The notes beneath the pieces are model-generated. The model ran no database searches, was not told the origin of the DNA, and saw only the letters and a program-made list of their open reading frames with translations. This document shows, piece after piece, positions 1 through 9,100 of a stretch of 30,143 nucleotides of DNA. Location of the stretch: the IMG/VR virus record IMGVR_UViG_3300025102_000010, positions 1-30,143 of that record. One strand, written 5' to 3'. The position numbers were made by a program, and so were the translations under genes. Numbering within the stretch: the stretch's first letter is position 1; each line of letters opens with the position of its first letter. Source of the DNA: a virus.

Positions 1-127
1 CCGACACGGGCAGCGAGTCGCCTTTGTCCGCACCGGCAACCCTTTCGTGGACAATGCCCGAAACGGCCCGCGGCTTTCGAGCTGCGATTGCGCTGCGCGT
101 TCCGACTGGACCCGACGGCACGGTCGG
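1..127. repeat. Terminal redundancy, left copy (same as 30017-30143)
   Basis: The first 127 bases are identical to the last 127 bases of the window. A tail gene begun at 29305 continues in the same frame through this sequence to its stop at 1454. This shows the window is one full turn of a circular map of 30,016 bp. The length of 127 equals a common largest k-mer of de Bruijn assemblers, so the repeat is best read as assembly overlap and not as a biological direct terminal repeat. This is inference from the length and the open frame. Confidence 0.95.
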
Positions 128-1454
128 TCGCGTGCTCTACCGGTCGCGTAACTATTCCGACGACTACGTGTACCAGGCCGACAATCGGCTTTTCGAAGTC
201 GGCCGGATTTACAACAACGCCGACGACTTGTACTTCGACGCCGTGCGCACGTCTTCGCTCATTGTGCCCGCACCGACGGTACCGACTGTCGGGCTGCCGG
301 CACCGCGAGCTCGGTTCTCGGCTTTCTGGGCTGGCGTGTTGTGGCTCGACGGCGGGCTCGAAGACGCCGATACTTTGTATTACAGTCGACCAGGTCGTAT
401 CGAAGAGTTTGCCGCCGATGGCTTCTTGCGCCTCGGCGGGCAAACGGCTGGTGGGATTACTGCGATTTTCCCGCATTACGCGGCGCTCGTCGTGTTCCGC
501 GAAAACGCCGTCGACGTCGTCACGGGCAACGCTGCCGAAGGCTTCCAGAGTTCGACGATTGCGACCGGCGTGACGTGCCGAGCTCCGCATAGCGTGACGG
601 CTGTACCCGGTCTCGGGCTCGTCTTTCTCGCGCTCGACGGCGTGTATGCAATCGTCGGCGGTTTGCAGGGCGGCGCAACCTTCGACGTCGTCAAGCTCAC
701 GGCCGCGCAACGCGAGCTGATCGACAGAATCACACCGGACCTTCACCCGAAAGCCGTCGGTGTCTTCAGCCCGAAGAGCCGAGAGTACCACGTGTACGCA
801 CCTGCCGACGGGCAAGACCGGCCCTCTTTAGGGCTCGTGCTACATGTCGACTTGCTCGAAACAAGCCTCAGCCCATGGTCAACCCGTACCGGCTTTCCGG
901 TCGGCGCGATCGCAACCATGTACGACGGTACGGTCGTCTTTGGGCATCACACCGGAGTCGAAGCCGGTGCCGGTAGCGAGGCGGGCGTATTCCTGATTAC
1001 GCAACGTCGCGCCATGGGCGGAACGGTCGGCGGCGACAACGCTTTCACGTACGGCGCCCCGCCGACAAGCGTGTACCGTTCCACGTGGAACGACTTCAGC
1101 GACGCGCAGCAAAACAAACAGATTTTGTACGTCACCGTATGGGTACTGACGACCGGTCAACCGACGGTCACAGTCAAGCACTTGAAGGACTTCTCGCTGC
1201 AAGCGGTTGAAGAGCGCTCGTACTTGGCGCAACCGCCCGACGCTGCGAACTTGCCGACCTTCGACACCGCAACGCTCGGCACGCCGACCGCCTATCGCAG
1301 GGCGCGACTCGTCCCGCTTCGCGTGTCGGTTGCACAGATGTCGTGTTCGTGGTTCGCTTTCGAGATGTCGACAACTGACGACCTTGTGCTTGTCGGCTAC
1401 GAGGTTGAGTACCAGTTCGGCAAGACACGCGTCATCGCGGGCAAGAGGGCATAA
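1..1454 (+). CDS. Tail nozzle / tail tubular protein B-like, 3' part (gene joined to 29305-30143)
   Basis: This is the C-terminal 484 or so residues of a 721-residue protein whose ATG is at 29305 on the other side of the circular join. The first complete codon in the window is at base 3; the TTG at 24 is only an internal codon. The protein is long, beta-rich and made of short Gly/Thr/Val/Tyr-rich strands, without signal peptide or membrane helix. It sits directly after a tail-adaptor-like gene. That order (portal, scaffold, capsid, adaptor, nozzle) and the size match the podoviral tail tubular protein B/nozzle, which closes the tail tube below the adaptor ring. No catalytic motif is visible. 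The stop overlaps the next ATG by one base (TAATG), so translation is coupled. The function is inferred from position, length and composition; a tail beta-propeller protein of another type is possible. Confidence 0.6.
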   Translation, partial: DTGSESPLSAPATLSWTMPETARGFRAAIALRVPTGPDGTVGRVLYRSRNYSDDYVYQADNRLFEVGRIYNNADDLYFDAVRTSSLIVPAPTVPTVGLPAPRARFSAFWAGVLWLDGGLEDADTLYYSRPGRIEEFAADGFLRLGGQTAGGITAIFPHYAALVVFRENAVDVVTGNAAEGFQSSTIATGVTCRAPHSVTAVPGLGLVFLALDGVYAIVGGLQGGATFDVVKLTAAQRELIDRITPDLHPKAVGVFSPKSREYHVYAPADGQDRPSLGLVLHVDLLETSLSPWSTRTGFPVGAIATMYDGTVVFGHHTGVEAGAGSEAGVFLITQRRAMGGTVGGDNAFTYGAPPTSVYRSTWNDFSDAQQNKQILYVTVWVLTTGQPTVTVKHLKDFSLQAVEERSYLAQPPDAANLPTFDTATLGTPTAYRRARLVPLRVSVAQMSCSWFAFEMSTTDDLVLVGYEVEYQFGKTRVIAGKRA

Positions 1455-2110
1455 TGAAACACTGGACACAACGCGAGACGAGGACGGGCGGTAGCGTCAC
1501 ACCCGACAGTATCCAACGCGAGATGACGAGCTCGCAGTCGAGTATCACCGCGCTTGACCGCTCGCAGCTTCCCGCGGCTTGCATCGACGCAACGCGCTTG
1601 AAGGACTACGCGCTACACCGCGTGTATCAAGAAATCCCATGGGGTACGCAAGGGCAACAGACCGTCGTCACCGACACCTCTGCGCCGCTCAACAACTTCA
1701 GCGCCATTACATACCAGCTCTACAATGGAGGTTGGACGACCGTCGCGACGACTACGTTGACGGCCTTCAAGGGCGGTAGCCTTATGGCTGAATGGAGCGG
1801 CAACGCGTACGTATACCCGGCTTCGACCGGGCCAGCGCTCGCTAACGTCGAATACGTGCCGCGATATGTCCGGCTGCGATTGCTTGTCGCCGGCCGTGTG
1901 TTTGTCGAGTGTCTCGGGCCGGCTTCGCACGAAGCGTTCCGCGTCTTCGGCACCGGCATTTTCGAGCAAGGCGACCTGCCGGTCGAAGCACAGATTCGAT
2001 TGACCGACGCGACCTATGACGACATCTTGCGAGAAGTCACAACCAACGACCCTATCTGCCAAGCGCACGTGTATAGCATGCGGTTCTTGGGTATTGGAAG
2101 GTGGCGCTAA
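1454..2110 (+). CDS. Tail-associated virion protein (218 aa), unknown
   Basis: The ATG overlaps the previous stop (TAATG), and the reading frame is uninterrupted for 218 residues. The N-terminal 45 residues are polar (Thr/Ser/Gln/Arg) and the rest alternates short hydrophobic and polar strands, as in beta-sandwich virion proteins. There is no membrane segment, signal peptide or recognised motif. It lies between the nozzle gene and two further beta-rich proteins, in the place where podoviruses keep nozzle-attached appendage or fibre-adaptor proteins. I do not recognise the family. A role in the tail tip or as an appendage adaptor is inferred only from the neighbourhood. Confidence 0.6.
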   Translation: MKHWTQRETRTGGSVTPDSIQREMTSSQSSITALDRSQLPAACIDATRLKDYALHRVYQEIPWGTQGQQTVVTDTSAPLNNFSAITYQLYNGGWTTVATTTLTAFKGGSLMAEWSGNAYVYPASTGPALANVEYVPRYVRLRLLVAGRVFVECLGPASHEAFRVFGTGIFEQGDLPVEAQIRLTDATYDDILREVTTNDPICQAHVYSMRFLGIGRWR

Positions 2111-3009
2111 TGTCTCGAATCAACCGCGCACGGATTGTCGACGGTGACGATACCAGCGCCGCAAGCCTCAACGACCGTTTCGATGACTTCTCGCAAGCAA
2201 ACGCCGTCGACCAGTTCAACCTGAGAGACGCCGCGGTAGACCTTCCTCAGCTCGGGACGGGCTTTCAAGCGCCGTTTATGCAGTCCGATAACCTCGGAAA
2301 GTCTGACCTCTTGCACGCGGCGCCTGTGTCTTTCAGCGCGCAAGGCTCGACGCCGTACAGTACGCCGCACGTGCTGCAAGACGGGTCGGCCAACGTCACG
2401 ATCGCGACGTATACGGGCGGGTTGACCGTCACGCCGAGCGACGTGTTCCGCATCTACTGGTCGCTGTCAGTGCGAGCTGACATTCAGAACACGCCCTACC
2501 GGCAAGGAATGCAGTTCAACACGATTGCCGGCACGGGCGGCGGCGGTAACTTCGACGTATCGACGAGTGCGGGTTGTTTCGTCGCGTGGCTGCAATGGGA
2601 CATCACCGACGCGGGTTTAACGCACTGGACAGAGGTACCCGGTCAAGGCGACTTCAAGACGGCTATCGGCTCGTATCACGGTAATGCCTTGTTGAACTGT
2701 CAGGCGACGACCGTGATACCGCTCTGGTCCGTCTATATGCGAAACGTCAACAACGGCGACTCGTCAAGCGGCACGACCGAAGAGGCTACCGCGGCCGGAT
2801 GGCGCGGCGTCTCGGGCGCTTGGCACTATGTGCCCGGCAGTAATGTGACGGTCTACGGGCTGCGCATTGTGGCGCTCGGCGTCATGCACCCGCGTCGCGC
2901 CAGTGCGGGCACGTCGAACGCGCTCGTGCTCGACGTTGCACCGGCTTCGAACGTCGACCTCGAATACACGGGCGGTCGCCTTGTGACCTTCGTCAACCGG
3001 GTGAAATAA
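2110..3009 (+). CDS. Virion protein, probable tail appendage (299 aa)
   Basis: I place the start at ATG 2110, which overlaps the previous stop TAA and follows a purine-rich GGAAGGTGG ribosome site; an in-frame GTG at 2101 is less likely. The N-terminus (about residues 1-65) is polar and helix-prone. The rest is rich in Gly, Ser, Thr, Tyr and Trp, as in beta-structured appendage proteins, with a Gly run near residues 138-142 that looks like a flexible loop. The next gene has a similar plan: a polar start, then a beta-rich body ending in hydrophobic strands. The two may be distant relatives or subunits of the same appendage. No enzymatic motif is seen. A tail fibre or spike role is inference. 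Confidence 0.6.
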   Translation: MSRINRARIVDGDDTSAASLNDRFDDFSQANAVDQFNLRDAAVDLPQLGTGFQAPFMQSDNLGKSDLLHAAPVSFSAQGSTPYSTPHVLQDGSANVTIATYTGGLTVTPSDVFRIYWSLSVRADIQNTPYRQGMQFNTIAGTGGGGNFDVSTSAGCFVAWLQWDITDAGLTHWTEVPGQGDFKTAIGSYHGNALLNCQATTVIPLWSVYMRNVNNGDSSSGTTEEATAAGWRGVSGAWHYVPGSNVTVYGLRIVALGVMHPRRASAGTSNALVLDVAPASNVDLEYTGGRLVTFVNRVK

Positions 3010-3731
3010 TGGCCTACGTCAAGCCCAACACCTTCTCGGACGGCACGACGCTCCTTGCAGCGGAAGTGCAAGGCAACGTCGACGCCTTGCGCATCTATTT
3101 GCACGAAGGCATTGTGCAGGCGGACTTGTTGAACTCGCAATGGGTCGACACTCGGCACGTGCAACCGCCAAGATTCGACCCGTTGACAGGGCTTCAGCAC
3201 GGCGTCACGGGTCAGCAGGGCGGGCAATGGTCGGGCGCTTTTGTCAATCTGCAGTTTTCGACGTCCTACGTGACCGGCAACGGCTTCGGGTCGTCTGCCG
3301 GAGACTGGCGCCGTTTGCCAAACACGACCTTCGACATTGACGTACGCCGCAACGCGAAAATTCTCATGCACTGGTCGGTCGAGATGGAAGGCGGGCCGGA
3401 TGACGTACCCGCCGTTTCAGGCCGTACGCCGGCGATTGCCGACCGATATTCGTATGTTTGTCCGTACGTCGGCACGATGGACCTTGCCGGCCGCAACAAC
3501 TTCGACCCGCAAGAAATCAAGAACAACGCGAACGGCTTTCGCAGTAGTCCGCCGTACGGGCCAGATCGGCCGTATTCAGCGTGCAACGGCTACGGGCGGC
3601 GTACGGGTGTGAAGGCTCGCACGCTCACTGCAGGCGCCGACGTGACGCCGATCGGGCTGTGCACCTGGTCGCAGATTGACCGCTCGGCCGTCATCAACTG
3701 GTCCATCGCACTTGAAGTCTGGTATCTATAG
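3009..3731 (+). CDS. Virion protein, probable tail appendage (240 aa)
   Basis: ATG 3009 overlaps the stop of the previous gene (TAATG). The N-terminal third is distinctive: a short phrase DGTTLLAAEVQGNVDALR, then WVDTRHVQPP at about residues 46-55. This region looks like a helical attachment or trimerisation segment. The C-terminal two thirds is beta-rich and ends in a hydrophobic strand (NWSIALEVWYL). I recall similar DGT..L.A..V.GN.DALR openings in proteins of uncultured aquatic phages, but cannot confirm this without a search. There is no signal peptide or membrane helix. Position between the tail proteins and the ejection-type proteins suggests a virion component; the exact role is unknown. 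Confidence 0.6.
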   Translation: MAYVKPNTFSDGTTLLAAEVQGNVDALRIYLHEGIVQADLLNSQWVDTRHVQPPRFDPLTGLQHGVTGQQGGQWSGAFVNLQFSTSYVTGNGFGSSAGDWRRLPNTTFDIDVRRNAKILMHWSVEMEGGPDDVPAVSGRTPAIADRYSYVCPYVGTMDLAGRNNFDPQEIKNNANGFRSSPPYGPDRPYSACNGYGRRTGVKARTLTAGADVTPIGLCTWSQIDRSAVINWSIALEVWYL

Positions 3732-3739
3732 GGGGTTGC

Positions 3740-4378
3740 ATGGCACTCGGAACCGCAGCGCTAATCATGGGCGGTCTGTCGACCGCGGCAAACATCGGCA
3801 CCGGCATCGGCACGGCAGTCGGCGCACGCAAGGAGAAGGAACGGCTCGAAGACGAGCTCGCCCGTATCCGTCGCAACCGTGGGCTTTCGGCGTCGCAGCG
3901 TGCAAGGCTCGAAGCTGCCGGGCAATCCGCGCAGATCGGAGTCGAACGCGCAACGCAAGCGTCGCAGGCCGAACAGCTCGCAGCGCAAGCGGCAACGGGC
4001 GGCAGCGTTTCGGGCCGTGACATCTTCTTGCGAGAGCAAGCAACGCAACAAGCGCGACAGGGTGCCGCAATCGCAAGCGGGCAACAAGTGCTCGAAGCCG
4101 ACCTCGCAGCACGTGCCGAGCAAGCTAACCAGATGGCACAGATTCGAGCCGGCATCGGTGCGGCCGAGCAACAACGCGTCGCCGGCATTACGCAAGCTCT
4201 GACGGGCGGTCTTGCGGGTGGCGCAGCGCTTGCGGGCGAAGCCGTGCGACAAGAAGACATCGCCAACGCGCAGCAGTTCGACTTGAAGAAGCTCGAAGCG
4301 GAGCTCGGCGCATTGACTCAGATTGAACTACAAAAGGCAGCTCTCGGCGGCGCACCTTCCCCACTTCCCTATCGGTGA
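3740..4378 (+). CDS. Internal virion (ejection) protein, T7 gp14-like in size and place
   Basis: ATG 3740 follows a GGGGG ribosome site after a short gap. The first 30 residues are Gly/Ala/Ile-rich (GLSTAANIGTGIGTAVGA) and could insert into a membrane or pack as an amphipathic helix. Residues 30-150 are an Ala/Gln/Glu/Arg-rich coiled-coil-like helix, followed by a second Gly/Ala-rich patch (ALTGGLAGGAALAG). Length of 212 residues, composition and position at the head of a set of three increasingly large Ala/Glu/Gln-rich proteins match the podoviral ejection-protein set (T7 gp14, gp15, gp16), which is stored in the capsid and forms the DNA conduit across the host envelope. This is assignment by context and composition; there is no sequence motif to prove it. 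Confidence 0.55.
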   Translation: MALGTAALIMGGLSTAANIGTGIGTAVGARKEKERLEDELARIRRNRGLSASQRARLEAAGQSAQIGVERATQASQAEQLAAQAATGGSVSGRDIFLREQATQQARQGAAIASGQQVLEADLAARAEQANQMAQIRAGIGAAEQQRVAGITQALTGGLAGGAALAGEAVRQEDIANAQQFDLKKLEAELGALTQIELQKAALGGAPSPLPYR

Positions 4379-4382
4379 CGTA

Positions 4383-6164
4383 ATGCCCGCAAAATACGAA
4401 GAATACCTCGACAGCTACAGCGCAGCGCTACGAACGCGGAAAGCGTACGACGCCATTATGCGCGACGTGCTTGACGAGCGGCAACAACTCGCAGCGCTAC
4501 AGCAGCTCATCGCGAGCGAACGCAACACGCTTGCACAGCTCGAAGGCACGCTCGTCGCGCAAAACACCGAGCAAGGGGTAGCGGGCGAGATTCTAAAGGC
4601 TCGACTCGGCACGCAACAAGCCGACGCGCAACGGGCGGCGTCAGCACGTGCGGCCGGTGCCGCTGCGACTGCAGTACCGCGCGCGCTTGTCGACCTTGCA
4701 AACGAGCTCGGCTTCGACGACGAGAGCCGCGAAGGCTTGACCGCAGGAAACGCAAACCGGATTGCGCAGCGTGCGACGCAGCTCCTTGCAGACCGTACGC
4801 GGCCGATGACAGAGCAAGCCGCACGCGCAGCGGTCGCCTATGTGCAAGCGTTGCCCGGTGTTCCGGCGCAAGCGTTGCGACAAGTCGAAAGCGCACGCGA
4901 TAGCGTGCCGGACCGACCGACCCGCGGACCTGGTCAACGTCGCCTGTCGCCCGAAGAGGCTGCGCAGAGAGCCGGAGAAGAGCAAGCGCTCGAAGCGGTG
5001 TACCATTCGTCGCCGCTCGGCTATGTCGGCGCGTTCGACGGCGAAGCGATTGCAGACCGACGGCGCACAACGACAGTCGAAGGCACGAGCTTCGAAACCG
5101 AAGATGACGCCTTCGTTGCGTATCTCGGTCTACTTGAAGACGGCGTCGCGACTGCCGAAGAGCTCGCAGCCTTCACCGACGCCACGGGCGAACAGGCCGA
5201 AGCCGACTTCAAGCTTGCCCGTCGGGTTTACGCCGAAGCGAAAGCACAGGGCGCATACCAGAATCGACAGCGCAAGTACTTCGACCCATCGTGGTTGAGT
5301 CAGTCGGCACGGGTTGCCGGGCTCGAAGCGGAGCTCGTAGCAACAACGCCGGAAACGCGACGCACGGCAACGCAGGAGACTGCGCGGCGACTGCTACAGC
5401 AACAAGGCATTGACCCCGACGACAAATACCTGCAGTTTCGCGGCACGCCGAAGTACGACTATTACAACGCGGCCGACCGCGTCTTCGGGTCAGTCGACGA
5501 AATCATTGCAGCGACGGGCGGTGAGAAAAGTATCGCCAAGCTCCTACAGCAATACGAGACGTCCGGCGTTGACTGGACTGTCGAGCAACTTGCCGCGCAG
5601 CTCGGTAAGACCATGGCCGGTGACGAGCTCGTAGACGCAATGGGCTTTGCGCTTGCACTCGACAGACAGACCCGCGAAGGCGTCAAGCCGGTCGACCGCA
5701 AAGCGCTGCAAGACGAAGAGCGTGCGCGGATCGAAGCGGCAGAAGAGGCAAGCAAGGCAGCGGCAGCAGCAGCCGAGCAACGCTTGCAAGCGGCACGGCA
5801 AGAGAAAAGCGAAGCCGAGCGGCGCGTGTTTGCCGATGTTACGAAGCGCTCGGCGCGAGCTGTGCAAGACGATTTACCTACAAGTTACGCGCGATTGCGT
5901 GCGCAAGGTTTGACGCAAGAAGAAGCCCGCGCACGGCTGCAAACAGAAGCCGAAGTCGAAGCCTACGCGCTTGGCGGGCCCTTGCCAACCAACCCAGAGC
6001 TTGCAGATGAGATTATGGCTACTGAGCCGGCCGAAGCTGGCGAGGAGATAGAGCTAACCGGCGACGTTATCTCTACAGAAGAAGCGGTCGACTTGAACGA
6101 AGTGCCGTTCGAAGACTTGACCGACGAGGAACTTCTTGAGATTGCAAACGGGAAGGGACCGTGA
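4383..6164 (+). CDS. Internal virion (ejection) protein, T7 gp15-like in place (593 aa)
   Basis: The start is ATG 4383, 8 bases after a GGTGA ribosome site; an in-frame TTG at 4323 would overlap the previous gene heavily and is rejected. The protein is almost entirely predicted helix: long runs rich in Ala, Glu, Gln, Arg and Leu, with an Ala/Glu/Arg stretch around residues 440-500 typical of coiled coil, and an acidic tail (EEVDLNEVPFEDLTDEELLE). No signal peptide, membrane helix or catalytic site is seen. It lies between the gp14-like and the 1447-residue genes and its stop overlaps the next GTG by four bases. Inferred to be the second ejection protein, forming the periplasmic tube; a generic internal head protein is the alternative. 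Confidence 0.55.
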   Translation: MPAKYEEYLDSYSAALRTRKAYDAIMRDVLDERQQLAALQQLIASERNTLAQLEGTLVAQNTEQGVAGEILKARLGTQQADAQRAASARAAGAAATAVPRALVDLANELGFDDESREGLTAGNANRIAQRATQLLADRTRPMTEQAARAAVAYVQALPGVPAQALRQVESARDSVPDRPTRGPGQRRLSPEEAAQRAGEEQALEAVYHSSPLGYVGAFDGEAIADRRRTTTVEGTSFETEDDAFVAYLGLLEDGVATAEELAAFTDATGEQAEADFKLARRVYAEAKAQGAYQNRQRKYFDPSWLSQSARVAGLEAELVATTPETRRTATQETARRLLQQQGIDPDDKYLQFRGTPKYDYYNAADRVFGSVDEIIAATGGEKSIAKLLQQYETSGVDWTVEQLAAQLGKTMAGDELVDAMGFALALDRQTREGVKPVDRKALQDEERARIEAAEEASKAAAAAAEQRLQAARQEKSEAERRVFADVTKRSARAVQDDLPTSYARLRAQGLTQEEARARLQTEAEVEAYALGGPLPTNPELADEIMATEPAEAGEEIELTGDVISTEEAVDLNEVPFEDLTDEELLEIANGKGP

Positions 6165-9100
6165 CGCCCGAACAGCTCGCAGCACGTGCCGAGCTCGCAC
6201 GCCGAGAGCTTGCCCGCCGGCAAGCGGCAGCGGCAGAACAACCGCTCACACTGTTTACGGGCGAGCTGACTCTCGACGAGGAGGACGCGACGCCAGGTGC
6301 GCCGCTTGCGCCGGTTGAACCTGTACCGACCCGCTTGCCCGTCACCGAAGCGCCGACAATGCCGGCACAGTTTGAGCCTGTCGAGGACACGCAGCGTCGA
6401 CTCGAAGAGCTTGTAGACCAGCGCGTGCAAGACGCTCTCGACCGGCGTGACGAGCTGCTAAAGCCCGAACAGGTCGACGCGTTCGTTGCACGCGAAGAGG
6501 CACGGGCCGAGCGCGACATTGCCGAACAACGCGAACAGATGCTCATTGCGGGACAAGACGAGCCCGTAGCACCGACGACCTTCTTTCCGCCCGGTCGACC
6601 CACGCGCATGGTTGACGGGCGGCAACGTGTCGGTGCCGAAGGTGACTTCGAAGGCTTCTTGTCGCAGGACGTCGAGCGCCTGTATCGAGACCCCGACACG
6701 GGCAAGCTACGACCTGCTACCGGCTTCGAGGAGCTCGTCGAAACGTTTGCCGCGCAACCGATAATGACAGAGGCCGAAGCCCGTCGAGCCGACGAGGCTG
6801 TGCAAGAACAACGGGACGCAATCCGATTCCGTATGCAGGCCGGCGAGCAAATCAGCCCGGCCGAAGCGCAGCTCGTCGACCCGTCGATGTCCGTGTCTCG
6901 CAGTGCAAAGGCCGTGCTCGACTACGCCATGAAGAGCGAAGCCGAGACGGGCGGCGTGTACGAGTCCATGCTTGCGGCAACGCTGCGCGCTACTCCGGCG
7001 TTCCTTTCGGCGTTGTTGCGCGAAGGCTACTTCACGGGCTTTGGCTACGATGTCGACGCAGACGGCAACCCGGTCGACAAGTCCGATATCGGCTACCAGA
7101 TAGCGCAAGCGCGCGACTTCGTCGGACTGCCGCCCGTTATGACGCGCTTCGGCACGTCGCGACTTGCAACCCCGATACCGTTGCCGGGCGTTGCCCGCTA
7201 TGCCGAGCGTCAGCAAGGCGTCGAAGCAACCGACCCCGACGCACGTAGACAACGGGCCGACGCCGACCTTGACCTGCTGCGACGCATTGCGCGCGACGTG
7301 ACAAACGACCGCACGCTTGGCGACGAGTTTGCCGACTCGCCCGAATATCGCAAGGCTGCTTTCGACGTGTACGGCACCGAAAGCGCCGCATTCTGGCTCG
7401 GTACGGGTGGCGAGATTGCCATTCCGGCCGGACCAGGCACAGCGGCGCGCGGAGCTGCAAAGCTCGTCAAGGGCTTCGCCGGCATCACGGGCAAGTCACC
7501 GAAGGCAGCACGGCTTGCTGAAGCGCTCATCTCGAAGGCAGAGGCGAGCTCGGCAACGCGTCAAGAGCGGTCGATGCTCAACGTAGCGGCCGACCTTGCT
7601 GCCGTCGTCACGAAAGGCAAGGCAAGCGACGGGCGTATCGTGCGGCACGTAGCCGACCAAATGGTCGACGCGGCAGGCGACTTCTCGAAGGCAGACAAGT
7701 CGAAGATGATACGGGCCGTCAAGCCGACGAGCAACACGAGCGAACAGATTACGCGCGACATGGCGCGGGCTATCGACCGGTCGCCAACCGACGACGCCTT
7801 CGAGCGCTTGCGGGTCGAGATCGATCTACGCACACCCGACGACATGGTGCTCGTATCTGAAGCGATTGCGGTACCGCGTGCACTCGCAGTGCAGACAGAG
7901 CGCGTCATGTCCGACGCCGTGCTGCGCTTGCAGCGTGCCGAGACGCCCGATCAACAAGCGCTCATTCTTTCCGTCTACGGGATGGAAAGCTACGCCGACC
8001 GCGTGCGCCGTGCCGGCGGCATTGCGAACCTTGACCCGCGACTGCAGAACGTCATGCGCGAACAAGTCAAGAAGGTCGCGGCGCTTCGCTTCGTGCCGAA
8101 GATTGCGAAGGCAGCCCGCAAGACCGACCAGGTGACAGAGTTTCAGGTGTACGTCAATCGACTCGCAGAGATTACGCCGAGCATTTACAAGGGCGCCTAC
8201 GGGCCGCTCGTGCGACGCCTTGCCGCTACCCCTCTCGGTAGCCGGTCGTACAACCTCGCAGTGCCTACAGTCAGCGTGTTGCGCACGCAGAAGGCTTTGA
8301 AGGCGGCCGGTGCCGCTGCAAGTCGACAGCTCAACCGCGCGCTACAGAGCGCAGCCAAGAACAGCAACACAGCCGACGAAGCGCTTGACAAGGTAGCCGC
8401 GGCAGAGCTTGCCGATGTGCCCGCCGAGACGCTCTATCGGCGCATGGTTGCCGAAATGTATGGCCCCGACAAGGTCGACGACCTGGTCACGGCGTTGCGG
8501 CAAGAGCAGCTCGTCGAAGGGACGCCGCTATTTACCGGGCCGGTGACGGTGCAAAAGCTGCGACAGATTGACGAAATCGGAATCGCTCGCGGCATCATCT
8601 CGCCAAAAGGGCCGGCGCCCGAATACAGCCGAAGCCTGCTTCGTGCTGTGCTCGAGGAGGGTGTTCGCAAACGAATCGCGCTTGGCGGCAAGGAGTTCGA
8701 AGCGGCTTTGTCTGCGCCCCTCGGACGCGTCACGAAGATCGAAGACACGCCAGGCGGCTTCTTTCGCGTGCCTGACAAGTTCGACCCCCGTGCCGGCGCA
8801 CCGGGTTCGATGGTCCGGTATTACCGGATGGCCGACCAGAAGTACGAAGCAAAGCTCGCAAAGTCGGTCGACGAGTTCGTCGAAGTCATCGGCGGCGAAG
8901 CCGGCACCGGTCGTTTCGGTTGGGGTCCGTGGCTATCGACGCAGACAAATCGACTGGGTCGCAATCTGCGGGACGCCGAGTATGCCATGCACTATGGGTA
9001 TTACTTGCCGAACCTGCCGTATCTGTCGGGCCGTATGCTTGCGCTGCCTATTGTGAGCATCGCCACCATCGGAGCCGAGAACACCATGCGAGCCGTCGCC

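Noticed and set aside
1-127. Biological direct terminal repeat like that of T7
   Set aside because: The repeat lies inside a coding frame, has no gene-free flanks and its length matches an assembly k-mer. Circular assembly explains it better.
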